Assembly (NCBI GenBank): GCA_007693505.1
Contig: REDL01000078.1
Location: 1-60,997, forward strand
DNA from: Desulfovibrionales bacterium
Lineage (GTDB): Bacteria; Desulfobacterota; Desulfovibrionia; Desulfovibrionales; Desulfonatronaceae
Direction: 5' to 3'
DNA length: 60,997 bases
Shown piece by piece: positions 36,975-48,215 of the stretch. The notes under the pieces were generated by a model. The model did not search any database. It was not told the origin of the DNA and saw nothing but the letters and a program-made list of their open reading frames with translations. Position numbers and translations under genes: made by a program. How positions within the stretch are numbered: the stretch's first letter is position 1; the number at the start of each line of letters is the position of its first letter.

Positions 36975-39098
36975 CTACTCCTTTTTCTCGGTTTGATCAT
37001 CCATAACCTCCACTACCTTGATTTCATTCAGCAATGGATCAACCCTTCCCAGGCGGAGGCCGAAGTTCCCACCGATGAGAAACTTGTCCCCCAGCAGGCG
37101 TTTCGGTGCTCGAACCAGTACCTGCTCGGTGGGCAAGGAGAATACAGCCTGAGTTGGTGTTTCGTCCACTAAAACAGCACCCCAAATTTTTGTTTTGCCG
37201 TTCTGCTGACGGAGGTATTCCAGCTTCCAATAGCGCGAGCGTGTTCGCTGCACCCTGCCCACAGCCTCCAGACGAGCTCGCCAAAGCGGCAGCCCTGCGT
37301 CAAGATCGCGTTTGCTCAGTCGCGGAGCGCCTTGCTCCAGTGAGGTTGCCACCTGGGCCAAATTGATGAAGTCCACATACCGGCGCAACGGTGAGGTGAT
37401 CGATGCATAGGCCGTGACGCCCAGGCTGGCGTGCAGTGCGGGCCTGGTCTGGACCACCGCGTTGGCCAGCATCCGGGACATGCGGTACATGTCTTCGGGG
37501 CGGGTGTAGCATCCACCTGTTCCTGGCGGCAGGGCCACGTTCTGGGTGCGGAAGAGCAGGGGGATTTCCCTGATGCGGGCCCACATGGCTAGCTGCGTAT
37601 TGGCCAGGACCATGAATTCGCTGACCAGCATCTGGGCTCGGGGCGTAGGCGTCTTGTTCTCCAGCACGACTCGGGTCTGCGCACCGGAGCCGATCAGTTT
37701 CAGGCTTGGATCCGGCTGATCAAAGACCACCGCGTTGCTGGCGATGCGGTGATCCCGGAGCATTCCGGCCAATGCATGGGCCGAGGCAAATGGTTCCTGC
37801 CCGGTGACAATATCCCTTTCAACCTGTTCATAATGGGTATTGGCCTGCACCCGGATCCAGTCCAGGCGGGGCGTGACGGAACGAACTCCGGCCTCGGCAT
37901 CCAGATCAAAGTCCAACAGCAGGGCTGGCCGGTCAATGTCCTGCTGCAGGCTGAAGAGACCCAGTCCGAGGCGTTCCGGGAGCATGTGGCAATCGCCCTC
38001 CGGCAGATAGAGACTGGAGGCCCTTTGGGATGTAGCCTGGTCCAGTTCCGATAACCAGGGCCATTCCAAACAGGGGCGGGCAATGGCCAGGGTCAGGCGG
38101 AATCCCTGGTCCGGAGTCCGCTCCAGGGCAAATGCGTCGTCGATATCCCTGGTGGAGGGCGAGTCAACGCTGAAGAATCGTTCGGACGTCACCAGAGTTG
38201 CCTGACTTGCCGCTGCTGCCTGCACCTGATGGATTTGCGTGGCGAACTCCTCGCTCCAGGCGTCCTGCCAGTCGTACCCGGCCTGATCCAGGAGATGATT
38301 GTAGTGTGCTGGGACGATTCCCCAGGCCTGGGCCAGAAGCAGGGCCTGCTGCGGATGCTCGGGAATCCGTTTGGTCAGGTCCCGCCAGAGATCTCCGGTG
38401 TCTGGGTCTTCAGGGTGGCGGATTCTGCGCAGCAGCAGTTCCCGGAGCCTGGCTGCCGCGGCTTCCGTGGGGGGGGGCGGGTGTGATTCCGGGGATGGCG
38501 TGGAAGAAGAAGGCGTCCCGCAGCTCTTCCAAAGCAGGTGAAAAAAGTCCTGACCCGCACTGACCAGTTCCCGGTGCTCCCGGACGGCTTCCTGTTCGGC
38601 GAGGCGGGCAAGCACCGTGGCTTCAGGATAGATCAGAAAGGTGGGCGGTTGAAACTTGAAATGGGTCTTGGCCGTGAGCAGAACCCGCCCCAGGGCCGAG
38701 CGCCGGTCCGGGTCCGGATCGTCCCAGAGCAGATCCGCGAACCATTCCAACGGGGCTGCATCCATCTCGCCCTGGGCCAGATTCCAGATTTCCATGATCT
38801 CGATGGATTCCGCCAAAGTCGTCCGCTGTTCCAGGTGGCGGCTCAGCCGTTCTTCCTGTTCGGCGCGGGTTGCAGGCTGAGGATATCTGGGGCCGTGCCA
38901 GGGCAACAGCCGGTTCGCGGGGAGATTCATTTCCCGGCCGCGCTGGGTGAACAGCCGCAGCCGCCCTCCCTGTTCTTCCAAAACCACGGCCAGGTTGACC
39001 TGATTGTCCTGCAGGTATTCGACCACGGTTCCGGGACCGGGAGGCGAGGAGAGGGGCGGTTGGGGCAAAATCCGATCCGATGCGTTAGAGTCTTTCAA
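36975..39098 (-). CDS. RNase II/R family exoribonuclease (RNB domain)
   Basis: 707 residues. The catalytic RNB domain starts near residue 310 with SVDSPSTRDIDDAFAL, which supplies the Asp cluster that binds Mg. No C-terminal S1 domain is evident, only a short beta-rich end. The N-terminal GTVVEYLQDNQVNLAVVLEE region is as in delta-proteobacterial relatives. The start is uncertain: the first possible codon is TTG at 39098, with a stop just upstream and little ribosome-binding signal. It should degrade RNA from the 3' end. Confidence 0.85.
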   Translation of the reverse strand: MKDSNASDRILPQPPLSSPPGPGTVVEYLQDNQVNLAVVLEEQGGRLRLFTQRGREMNLPANRLLPWHGPRYPQPATRAEQEERLSRHLEQRTTLAESIEIMEIWNLAQGEMDAAPLEWFADLLWDDPDPDRRSALGRVLLTAKTHFKFQPPTFLIYPEATVLARLAEQEAVREHRELVSAGQDFFHLLWKSCGTPSSSTPSPESHPPPPTEAAAARLRELLLRRIRHPEDPDTGDLWRDLTKRIPEHPQQALLLAQAWGIVPAHYNHLLDQAGYDWQDAWSEEFATQIHQVQAAAASQATLVTSERFFSVDSPSTRDIDDAFALERTPDQGFRLTLAIARPCLEWPWLSELDQATSQRASSLYLPEGDCHMLPERLGLGLFSLQQDIDRPALLLDFDLDAEAGVRSVTPRLDWIRVQANTHYEQVERDIVTGQEPFASAHALAGMLRDHRIASNAVVFDQPDPSLKLIGSGAQTRVVLENKTPTPRAQMLVSEFMVLANTQLAMWARIREIPLLFRTQNVALPPGTGGCYTRPEDMYRMSRMLANAVVQTRPALHASLGVTAYASITSPLRRYVDFINLAQVATSLEQGAPRLSKRDLDAGLPLWRARLEAVGRVQRTRSRYWKLEYLRQQNGKTKIWGAVLVDETPTQAVFSLPTEQVLVRAPKRLLGDKFLIGGNFGLRLGRVDPLLNEIKVVEVMDDQTEKKE

Positions 39099-39141
39099 TC
39101 ATATGCCGTGGATGGCCGGGAGAGTTGCTTTGGCAGCGCGT

Positions 39142-40416
39142 TTAATGCCGGAAGGAGCGTTGGCCCGTAAAGACCATGGCCACTTGGGGCTCGGCCTGGT
39201 TGACCGCGGTGATCACCTCGTGGTCCCGGATGGAGCCTCCGGGCTGGGCAATGGCTGTCACGCCCTGGGCCACGGCCAGATCCACACCGTCCCGGAAGGG
39301 GAAAAAACCGTCGGAGACCATCACCGAGCCGGGCAATCCGCCCTTGGCCGCCTGGGTGCGATTCTGGATATTTTCCAGCCGTGCGCGGGCCTCCTGGTCG
39401 GTCTCGGCCTGGGCCTGGAGCTCGTAGAGGGAAAGGCCCTGCTCCGTGAAGCAGAGCCAGTCCGCATATTTGGTATAGGCCTTGTGCATGGTCAGCTGGA
39501 CGCATCCGACCCGGTCCTGCTCCCCGGTGCCCACGGCCACAGTGGCGCCGTTGCGCACGAAGAGCACGGAGTTGGAGGTGACACCGGCCTCCACGGCCCA
39601 GGCAAAAAGCAGGTCGTCCATTTCCTTGGCGTTGGGGGTGCGGGCCTGGACCAGGACACCGTCCCGCTCGGCCGTGGCCGGCAGAAAATCCACGGCATCG
39701 CGAATCCGGTTGCGGAAGGAGAACTGGACGATCAGCCCGCCATCGACCAGGGATTTGACGTCCAGAAACGGCTTGTGGGCGAGAAATTCCAGCTTGGCCA
39801 AGCCTGGAATGCGCAATATACGCAGGTTTTTGCGTTTTTTGAGTATTTCCAGGGCTTCTGGAGCATAGTCCGGGGCCGCGACAACCTCGAAATAGGAACT
39901 GTTGATGAACGCCGCACTGGCGGCGTCAACAGTCCGGTTGACCACAACGGTGCCGCCGAATGCCGCGATCCGGTCGCTCCAGAAGGCGTTTTGCAATGCG
40001 GTCTCCAGCCCCTGGTCGTTCCAGGCCGCGCCGCAGGGGTTGTTGTGCTTGAGAATGATTGCCGCGGGCTTGGCGGAAAGGTACTGAAGGATGTTGATCC
40101 CGTTGTCCACGTCCGTAAGATTGATTTTGCCAGGATGTTTGCCGGCCTGGAGCATGTGGTCCTCGGTCAGGGCGCAGACCAGACCCTCATCCGGTCCCCG
40201 GAAAGACACGCCGCCCAGTTCCAGGTTGCCCTGGGCCAGTGCATACAGGGCCGCGGGTTGGTCAGGGTTCTCTCCGTACCGCAATCCCCGTTCCTCACCG
40301 TCGATCCGCCATGTACGCTTTGCAAAGTGCAATTCCTGGTCGCCCAGGGTGATGGTCATGGACTGCGGAAACGGATCCGAGGACAGGGTGCGATAGATGG
40401 TTTTCAAGTCGGACAT
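39142..40416 (-). CDS. purH: AICAR formyltransferase domain protein (PurH without MGS domain)
   Basis: 424 residues that cover only the formyltransferase part of PurH: LRYGENPDQPAALY near residue 45, HNNPCGAAW near 122, and the C-terminal FTGQRSFRH. The methylglyoxal-synthase-like IMP cyclohydrolase domain of the usual ~520-residue PurH is absent, so a separate cyclohydrolase must exist elsewhere. It formylates AICAR in purine synthesis. A GGAGC site precedes the ATG. Confidence 0.9.
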   Translation of the reverse strand: MSDLKTIYRTLSSDPFPQSMTITLGDQELHFAKRTWRIDGEERGLRYGENPDQPAALYALAQGNLELGGVSFRGPDEGLVCALTEDHMLQAGKHPGKINLTDVDNGINILQYLSAKPAAIILKHNNPCGAAWNDQGLETALQNAFWSDRIAAFGGTVVVNRTVDAASAAFINSSYFEVVAAPDYAPEALEILKKRKNLRILRIPGLAKLEFLAHKPFLDVKSLVDGGLIVQFSFRNRIRDAVDFLPATAERDGVLVQARTPNAKEMDDLLFAWAVEAGVTSNSVLFVRNGATVAVGTGEQDRVGCVQLTMHKAYTKYADWLCFTEQGLSLYELQAQAETDQEARARLENIQNRTQAAKGGLPGSVMVSDGFFPFRDGVDLAVAQGVTAIAQPGGSIRDHEVITAVNQAEPQVAMVFTGQRSFRH

Positions 40417-40656
40417 GGTCGCTCCTTATACTGCCTGCATGCGGCTTGATTTCGTGTTCGTCCCTGTTTTTCCACCTTGAAAACATCGGACGGAAGGCAT
40501 ACTACATTGGATTGGCCGGTGGGCGTTCTTTGCGGATCGCCATGAAGACGTCGAAGCGGCGTATTGCCGGCCTTGCGGGAATATCTGCCTGCCGCATCGC
40601 AATAGCGCAGGTGAACGCTGATCCATAATCCAATAAACCAAGGATGGGCTTTACTC

Positions 40657-40983
40657 GTGGAAAAGGTGTTAATCAAGCTGGCTGACCAGCTTGCCCAGTT
40701 TGATGAAGCGTCATTGACGGCATTGATGGACAAGTACGAGGGACTGGTCGGGGAATTTCAACCCACCAAGAAATGGGAGCAGGCCGTGATGGTCCTGGGG
40801 CTGATTCAGGTGGTCCGTTGGAAAAACCATCTTTTTAACTACCATTGGGCCGAACAGCAGAAACCCAAGAAACATCTGGACACCCCGGCCCTGCCCGTGA
40901 CCGCTTCAGGAAAGAAGCCCAGCGCGCCCGAGCCGGCCAAAGTACTCCCCTTCCGGTCGTTCAAGAACAAGGAGTCCGTGTAG
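40657..40983 (+). CDS. Conserved-looking hypothetical protein
   Basis: 108 residues from a GTG, starting MEKVLIKLADQLAQFDEASL, with a helical N-terminal half (VGEFQPTKKWEQAVMVLGLI) and a Pro/Lys-rich tail. No signal peptide or membrane helix. I do not recognise the family. Its 3' end overlaps the 3' end of the mltF gene by 78 bases on opposite strands. It is read away from purH, from a 240-base divergent region with no clear promoter. Confidence 0.65.
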   Translation: MEKVLIKLADQLAQFDEASLTALMDKYEGLVGEFQPTKKWEQAVMVLGLIQVVRWKNHLFNYHWAEQQKPKKHLDTPALPVTASGKKPSAPEPAKVLPFRSFKNKESV

Positions 40984-42387
40984 GACATAGTAGTAGTAGC
41001 GGATCGCCTCCACATGGGCCACGGCCTCGAACCCCCGGGTGTATCCGTGACGGGCATTGCTGAAGTACTCGCGTTGGCTGAGCAGCGGGAAGACGCTTTT
41101 GACGTCGTTCCAGCTCGTGGCCTTCAGGTCCAGGCTTTCGGCCAGGGCCATGGCATCCCAGGTATGGCCGATTCCCTGGTTGTAGGCAGACAAGGCCAGG
41201 AACCAGCGATCCCACTCATCCAGATCAGGGCGATCCAGGCGATTGGAAATCTGGCGAAGGTAGCGGGCCCCAGCCAGAATACTCTTCCTTGCGTCCATGG
41301 GGTCGCTGAGGCCCAGTTCCCGGGCCGTGGCCTGGGTAATCTGCATGATGCCGCGCACTCCGGTCCGGCTGACCGCTTCCGGATCGAACCGGGACTCATG
41401 GTAAATCAGGGCGATCAGCAGCAGGGGATCAATGTCGTAGCGTTGTGCCGCCTTGAGAATGGTTTTTTCGTAGCGGGGCAATTCGCTTCGCAGGGTGGCC
41501 AGGAGATGGAGCAGGGCATGACGGTCACTGCTCTCCGGGAGAAAGCCGATGTATTTATCCTGGATGCGGGCCAATTCCCTGCTGTGCAGCAGGTCCTTCC
41601 AGAACTCCTGGAGTAATGGGGCCAACCGGTTGCGATCGTCACGCCAGAACCAGCGATATTCCAGGGAGGCATCGAGGTTCTCGGCCAGTTGGAGGTCCAC
41701 GAAGAACGGCTCCCAGAGTGCGAACCGACCGGTATCCACCAGCATGAAACGGGCTTCGGACGTGGACATGACCGCAAATTGGCGCGGCATTGTCCCTTCC
41801 GCAATGGTAAGCAATGGGGCGGCGCACCGCGATTCGCCGGCCATGGTCCGTTCCTGGGCAAATTCGTACGGGAGGTGAGCGATTGTCTGGAACAGTGCCG
41901 GGTTTTCCGGGATGAGCAGCCCACGACGGCAGGCCTCGGCGAGATCCTTTGGCGGCCGGTGTTGACGGTGGTGGACCATCCCCACCGGGTGCCGGGCGTA
42001 GACCGGACCGGCACTGACCGGCGCAACCAGGGAGTCCAGGAATGGCCGGGACGGCGCGTATCCAAAGCCGACAAGCAGATCCGCACGGTGGCGACGCAGT
42101 TCATCCCAGGCGGTTCCGGCTTCATCCATGTGCAGCCAGACCGGATGAACCCCGGTTCGGTTTGCGAAGAGTTCCACAAGTTCCCGTTCCATCCCCGGGC
42201 CAAAAGGGGATATGCGGGAGTGGACCAACTCGGATTCCGGGGCCAGCACACGGAGCACGGGCTTGATCAGGCCGGGTGGCTGGGTATCCCAGAGCAGACG
42301 GCTGACCAGGATCAATTGCAGAAAAATCAGAAGAAATACCAGCAGCCAAAGATGGTGGGCAAGAAATCGGGAAAAGAGTTGATTCAT
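40906..42387 (-). CDS. mltF: Membrane-bound lytic transglycosylase MltF-like
   Basis: 493 residues from the ATG at 42387. One N-terminal membrane helix or signal anchor (LWLLVFLLIFLQLIL) is followed by a solute-binding-like domain (about 60-270) and an SLT lytic transglycosylase domain with the catalytic Glu in YHESRFDPEAV (near 331) and GVRGIMQITQATARELG. It cleaves peptidoglycan glycan strands in the periplasm. An upstream in-frame extension to 42585 is rejected. The last ~25 residues lie in the overlap with the convergent gene. Confidence 0.9.
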   Translation of the reverse strand: MNQLFSRFLAHHLWLLVFLLIFLQLILVSRLLWDTQPPGLIKPVLRVLAPESELVHSRISPFGPGMERELVELFANRTGVHPVWLHMDEAGTAWDELRRHRADLLVGFGYAPSRPFLDSLVAPVSAGPVYARHPVGMVHHRQHRPPKDLAEACRRGLLIPENPALFQTIAHLPYEFAQERTMAGESRCAAPLLTIAEGTMPRQFAVMSTSEARFMLVDTGRFALWEPFFVDLQLAENLDASLEYRWFWRDDRNRLAPLLQEFWKDLLHSRELARIQDKYIGFLPESSDRHALLHLLATLRSELPRYEKTILKAAQRYDIDPLLLIALIYHESRFDPEAVSRTGVRGIMQITQATARELGLSDPMDARKSILAGARYLRQISNRLDRPDLDEWDRWFLALSAYNQGIGHTWDAMALAESLDLKATSWNDVKSVFPLLSQREYFSNARHGYTRGFEAVAHVEAIRYYYYVLHGLLVLERPEGEYFGRLGRAGLLS

Positions 42388-42421
42388 TGTAGCGGAAGGG
42401 AAGAAGTGGTGAGGGAGTTGA

Positions 42422-43822
<1,401 letters not shown>

Positions 43823-43833
43823 GCCGGGCAAGC

Positions 43834-44916
43834 ATGGCCACGGCCCGTCCAAAGCCGGGGACGGCCCAGTCTGGGGATCATGGTCCGGGCCCGTCCCCTC
43901 GGATCGTTCCGGATCTGTTCCGGATTTCGGGGCAGGATCGGGTTGTGGATGTCCTGGGCCGCCTGACGTTTCGCCCTCCACGGGTTCTGCTCCTGGAGGG
44001 CGGAACCGCTGAAGAACGTGAAAAACTGGGCCTCTATTGGGCGGCATTGCTCAATTGTACCGAAGCGGTTCCCCGCGCGCGCCATACCACACCGCCAGGG
44101 AGTGCCGCGACGTCCTCATCCGGACATGCTCCTGCCCGGCACCACTCTGAAACTCCGCCTGACACTGTCCCCAAATCCTGTCTTGGAACCGCCTCCGCCT
44201 CGGTCGGCCAGGCCGTGCCCGGGCCTTGCGGGCAGTGTCCGGCATGCTGTCGGATTCGCGACGGTGTGTTTCTGGATCTGATCTATCTGGACGGCCGGGA
44301 AGGTCGGATTGGCATTGACGCGGTCCGGGATCTGCGTGGGGTGCTGGGCCAGGCTCCCCGCGACGCCGTGCGCCGGGTGGTCATACTGGGTGAAGCCCAG
44401 GAGTTGACCGAGCAGGCGGCCAATGCCCTGCTCAAATCCATGGAGGACACGGAAACCCGCAATGCCTATGTCTTGCTGGCCCCGCAACGGGAGCGCCTGC
44501 TGCGCACCCTGGTTTCCCGAAGCTGGGTGGCGACCCTCTCCTGGGACCTGGAGGCCGGCGATGAAGGGATTGGGGAGAATGGGAAGGGAGGGGCGGATGC
44601 ACAGTGGTGCGAGGCTCTGGCAGGGTTTCTGAAGACCGGTCGTGGATGGTTTTCCAGGACGATGACCAAAGGCCAGGTGGACCGGCCACTGGCCTTTCAG
44701 GTCATCCGTTCCTGCCGTCGGAGCCTGATCACGGCATGCCAGGGCCGCCCGAAAACATCTCTGGCCCGGGTGTTCCACGATCTGGGCCGGCCCCAGGCTT
44801 GGCGCGCCATTGATCTGCGCCTGGACAACGCCGAGGAGGCATTGCGCACCCAGGTCGCGCCTGCCCTGGTCCTGGACTGGCTGGCTGTCGGGCTACGCCA
44901 GGCGCTGAAATACTGA
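43834..44916 (+). CDS. holB: DNA polymerase III delta' subunit-like protein
   Basis: 360 residues. It has the clamp-loader zinc module with CGQCPACCRI (about 128-137), the DLIYLDGREGRIGIDAVRDL segment, and the EQAANALLKSMEDTETRNAYVLLA sensor region. The P-loop region (LLLEGGTAEEREKLG) is degenerate, as expected for delta'. A variable Pro/Ser-rich insertion lies before the zinc module (about 87-127). It helps load the sliding clamp. Downstream of purA and probably co-transcribed. Confidence 0.88.
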   Translation: MATARPKPGTAQSGDHGPGPSPRIVPDLFRISGQDRVVDVLGRLTFRPPRVLLLEGGTAEEREKLGLYWAALLNCTEAVPRARHTTPPGSAATSSSGHAPARHHSETPPDTVPKSCLGTASASVGQAVPGPCGQCPACCRIRDGVFLDLIYLDGREGRIGIDAVRDLRGVLGQAPRDAVRRVVILGEAQELTEQAANALLKSMEDTETRNAYVLLAPQRERLLRTLVSRSWVATLSWDLEAGDEGIGENGKGGADAQWCEALAGFLKTGRGWFSRTMTKGQVDRPLAFQVIRSCRRSLITACQGRPKTSLARVFHDLGRPQAWRAIDLRLDNAEEALRTQVAPALVLDWLAVGLRQALKY

Positions 44917-45000
44917 ACATCCCATCGGATTGGATCATGACCAATAGTTGAAATGATCCAGGCAAGGTGCGCGGTCTTTCGAAAGAATCATGGACGAGGC

Positions 45001-45029
45001 TTGACAGTGAAACTGGTTATCAGTAGTTT
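45001..45029 (+). promoter_or_regulatory. Candidate feoA promoter with Fur-box-like site
   Basis: TTGACA at 45001-45006 is followed 17 bases later by TAGTTT (a weak -10). In the spacer lies TGAAACTGGTTATCA (45008-45022), which matches the classical Fur core TGAAAATGATTTTCA at 12 of 15 positions. A Fur site over the promoter spacer would repress feoA when iron is ample. Confidence 0.5.
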
Positions 45030-45160
45030 CCATTCTCCGGCGACGGAAGTTCCTACGCAGAGGCGCATGACCAAGAGGAAGAGCAAGAGATAAAGGGAAT
45101 GCCAACCCGGCATCCTGCTCAGCAAACCTCGAAACTGAACCCCCCCCAGGAGAAGCCGAA

Positions 45161-45475
45161 ATGTTGCATCGTTTCCAGAAGCAGAAAGGTCAGCAAACGC
45201 AAACATGTCCATCCTGCGCGCAGACCCAGCACGAAAGGGAATTCCCTGACCAGACGTTGACCCAGGTCGGCAAGGGCTGTCGGTGTCGGATTCGCCGGCA
45301 TCGAGCGCACGGCGCCATTCGTCAGCGTCTTCTGGATTTGGGGTTCGTACCCAATGCCGAAGTGGAGATGGTCCGGTGTGCCACGCTGGGCGATCCCCTG
45401 GAGTTGCGCGTGGGCGACTATTACGTCACTCTGCGGAAGCGCGAGGCGGATTTGATTGACGTGCGTTGCGCGTAA
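45161..45475 (+). CDS. feoA: FeoA, ferrous iron transport accessory protein
   Basis: 104 residues. The last ~75 residues are the SH3-like FeoA domain (RQRLLDLGFVPNAEVEMVRC and DPLELRVGDYYVTLRKREAD). The first ~28 residues, with CPSC and Gln-rich text, are an extra N-terminal extension. FeoA binds FeoB and is needed for Fe(II) uptake. AGGAGA precedes the ATG. Unlike the common tight feoAB arrangement, 200 bases separate it from feoB, and a second Fur-like site lies there. Confidence 0.9.
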   Translation: MLHRFQKQKGQQTQTCPSCAQTQHEREFPDQTLTQVGKGCRCRIRRHRAHGAIRQRLLDLGFVPNAEVEMVRCATLGDPLELRVGDYYVTLRKREADLIDVRCA

Positions 45476-45518
45476 AGGAAATGTCGTTGCAGGGGAAACC
45501 AGGGTTTTGTTTTGATGT

Positions 45519-45533
45519 TGAAAATCATTTTGG
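45519..45533 (+). promoter_or_regulatory. Fur-box-like site upstream of feoB
   Basis: TGAAAATCATTTTGG matches the core TGAAAATGATTTTCA at 12 of 15 positions and is nearly palindromic (AAAATCATTTT). It lies about 145 bases before the feoB ATG, in the AT-rich gap after feoA, and suggests that feoB has its own Fur-controlled promoter. Confidence 0.6.
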
Positions 45534-45675
45534 AAGCTTCTTGATTTTTTTTGTTTTTTTCTGAGTTCCTGCTTTCATGATCGGGTTCTGAGCAGAAGAC
45601 GCACACAATCCATTTGCCCGTTGGAGTATCCATTCGGGCACGGCGAATTGACCAGAAGTTTTTACAAAGGCCAGT

Positions 45676-48213
45676 ATGTCTTCCACCAAGAAAAACATCA
45701 TGATCGGTCTGGCCGGCCAGCAGAATGCCGGCAAGTCGACGATCTTCAACATGCTCACCGGGGCGAATCAGCATATCGCCAACTATCCCGGCGTGACCGT
45801 GGACAAGAAGGGCGGTCACTATCGCGATGAAACGGGCCGGGTGGAAGTCGTGGACCTCCCCGGCACCTACAGTCTGACCTCTTTTTCCCTGGAAGAACGC
45901 GTAGCCCGGGATTTTCTGCTCCGGGAGCGTCCGGACGCCGTCCTCAACGTCATCGACGCCTCCAGTCTGCGCCGGGGGCTGTACTTCACCTTCCAGGTCC
46001 TGGAAATGTCCTTTCCCGTGGTCATGGCCCTGAACATGGTCGATGTGGCCGAGGCCCAGGGGCGCAAGATCGACCACAAAAAATTGGCCGGTCTGTTGGG
46101 CATTGACGTTGTCCCAACAGTGGGACGCAAGGGGCGGGGCAAGCATGAACTGCGCCAGGCCCTGCGCCGTGCGGCCCGTGTGCAGCGGGACGAAGAAGCC
46201 CCGTTTCAGGATCAGCACGGACTGCGGATAAATTACGAGGAGCTGGAAGCAGACATCGCCGCTATTCACGAGCGCCTCCAGGAGTCGGAGGATCTGGTCA
46301 AGTCCGTTCCCTTGCGCTGGATGGCCGTCAAGCTCCTGGAGGATGACTCCGAGGCCAAAAAATTGTTGCTCAGGTATCATGCCCAGGCCGAGAGCGTGCT
46401 GGACGCCGTGGCCGCGGCCGCGGCCATGTTTCAAAAGAAGATGGACATCTCCCCGGCGGACTACATCGTCACCTGCCGGGACCGGCTGGCCGCCTCCCTG
46501 GTGGCCCAGTGCGTGGAGGTGACCAAGGCGGACACGGTTCGCTTTTCCGAGAAAATCGATCGTGTTCTTCTGCACCGGGCTTTTGCCCCGATCTTTCTGG
46601 TCCTCACCGTCTACCTGATTTACGAGCTGTCCATTGTTCAGGGCTACAAGCTGACCTTTTTGACCTGGCCGGCCCTGGCCTGGGTCCGCACCGTGGTGGC
46701 CGGCGTGCTACCCGACCCCGGGCTGCTCCAGGACACCATGCTTCGTTCCATGTCCCTGTGGATGGTGGACAGCGTGAATACATTGCTCAACTATGTGCCC
46801 ATCTTCCTGATTCTTTTCGCCCTGATCGCGATTTTGGAGGACTCCGGATACATGGCCCGGATCGCCTTCATTCTGGACCGGGTTTTCCAGAGTTTCGGTC
46901 TGCACGGCCAGTCCACCCTGCCGTTCATTCTCGGCGGGGTGTTCACCGGGGGCTGCGCCGTGCCGGGGATCATGGCCACCAAGGGCATTCCGGACGAACG
47001 CTCCCGACTGGCCACGATCCTGACCGTGCCCTACATGAACTGCCTGGCCAAGATTCCCTTGTACACCTTGCTGGTCACCATCTATTTCGCGGCTTACAAG
47101 TCCTATTTGATGCTGTTCATCTCCACGATCACCATTATCATGGCCATGATCATCGCCAAGCTGCTGACCTCCACCATTCTGCGCACCCGGGAGACGGCTC
47201 CGTTTGTCATGGAAATGCCCAACTACCATCTGCCCACCCTGACGGGCGTGCTCCGCCGGGCCATTGATCGGACCTGGGTCTACATCAAGAAGGTGGGGAC
47301 CATCGTGGTTGCCGTGGCTATCGTGGTCTATGTTCTCCTGCAGTTCCCTGGGCTGCCTGACGAGCGCATGGCCTATTTTGAAGGCCGCATGGATGAGGCC
47401 ATCACCGCGTTTCGCGAGAACATCCAGGATACGCCCTACGCCGATCTGCTTGCCGACGACCAGGCCGTGCTCAACCTGCTGAACACCGCGAACACCTACC
47501 GGGAGGCCAAGTTGTCCGCCTCCACCCAGGAAGCCTCTACCGCGGTGGACGATCGTTACGAGGCCCTGCATCCGGAAATTTTCCCCCTGCTGCGCCCCCG
47601 GGATGCGGATGCACGCACCATCAGCCGGCATTTGCGCGCCTTGTCCACGGAGCGGTCCAATCTGCGGACAACCATCCGCGAGGAAACCATCGTCTACAGC
47701 TATTTCGGCACCGTGGGGCGGGCCCTGGAGCCGGTGACCCAGTATGCCGGCTTCGACTGGAAGATCAACGTGGCCCTGATCAGCTCCTTCGCGGCTCGCG
47801 AGTCCAGCGTCGCCACCCTGGGCGTTCTGTTCCAGGAAGGCGCCGACGAATCGCTGTCCCTGGAAGAGCGCATGGAGCGCTCCGGCGAAGCCACCGGGTT
47901 TACCCCCTTGCACGCCTTTGCCCTGATTCTCTTTTTCGCTCTCTATCCCCCCTGTCTGGCCACCACGATCATGGTCAAAGTCCAGACCGGGTCCTACAAA
48001 TGGATGCTCTTTTCCATCATTTTTCCCACCCTTTTCGGCCTGGCCGTGGCCAGCGGGGTGTTCACCGTCAGCACCTGGCTCGGTCTGAGCGGCATCCAGG
48101 CCATGGTCGGATTCTACCTTCTGGCCTTGGGCACGGCCATCGCCTTGTCCTTTCTGCCGGATCCAGCCTGGAAAACCCCGGCCCCGGCCATTACCCCCGC
48201 CAAGGAGGTCTGA
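45676..48213 (+). CDS. feoB: FeoB, ferrous iron transporter
   Basis: 845 residues. An N-terminal GTPase domain has G1 GQQNAGKST (14-22), G3 DLPGTYSL (near 60) and NMVD (G4), followed by a GDI helix region and a membrane domain with two Gate motifs (VFTGGCAVPGI near 425 and the FALYPPCLATTIM segment). FeoB is the main Fe(II) importer of the inner membrane. The ribosome-binding site is weak (AAAGG). A small Cys-rich gene starts three bases after the stop. Confidence 0.96.
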   Translation: MSSTKKNIMIGLAGQQNAGKSTIFNMLTGANQHIANYPGVTVDKKGGHYRDETGRVEVVDLPGTYSLTSFSLEERVARDFLLRERPDAVLNVIDASSLRRGLYFTFQVLEMSFPVVMALNMVDVAEAQGRKIDHKKLAGLLGIDVVPTVGRKGRGKHELRQALRRAARVQRDEEAPFQDQHGLRINYEELEADIAAIHERLQESEDLVKSVPLRWMAVKLLEDDSEAKKLLLRYHAQAESVLDAVAAAAAMFQKKMDISPADYIVTCRDRLAASLVAQCVEVTKADTVRFSEKIDRVLLHRAFAPIFLVLTVYLIYELSIVQGYKLTFLTWPALAWVRTVVAGVLPDPGLLQDTMLRSMSLWMVDSVNTLLNYVPIFLILFALIAILEDSGYMARIAFILDRVFQSFGLHGQSTLPFILGGVFTGGCAVPGIMATKGIPDERSRLATILTVPYMNCLAKIPLYTLLVTIYFAAYKSYLMLFISTITIIMAMIIAKLLTSTILRTRETAPFVMEMPNYHLPTLTGVLRRAIDRTWVYIKKVGTIVVAVAIVVYVLLQFPGLPDERMAYFEGRMDEAITAFRENIQDTPYADLLADDQAVLNLLNTANTYREAKLSASTQEASTAVDDRYEALHPEIFPLLRPRDADARTISRHLRALSTERSNLRTTIREETIVYSYFGTVGRALEPVTQYAGFDWKINVALISSFAARESSVATLGVLFQEGADESLSLEERMERSGEATGFTPLHAFALILFFALYPPCLATTIMVKVQTGSYKWMLFSIIFPTLFGLAVASGVFTVSTWLGLSGIQAMVGFYLLALGTAIALSFLPDPAWKTPAPAITPAKEV

Positions 48214-48215
48214 CA

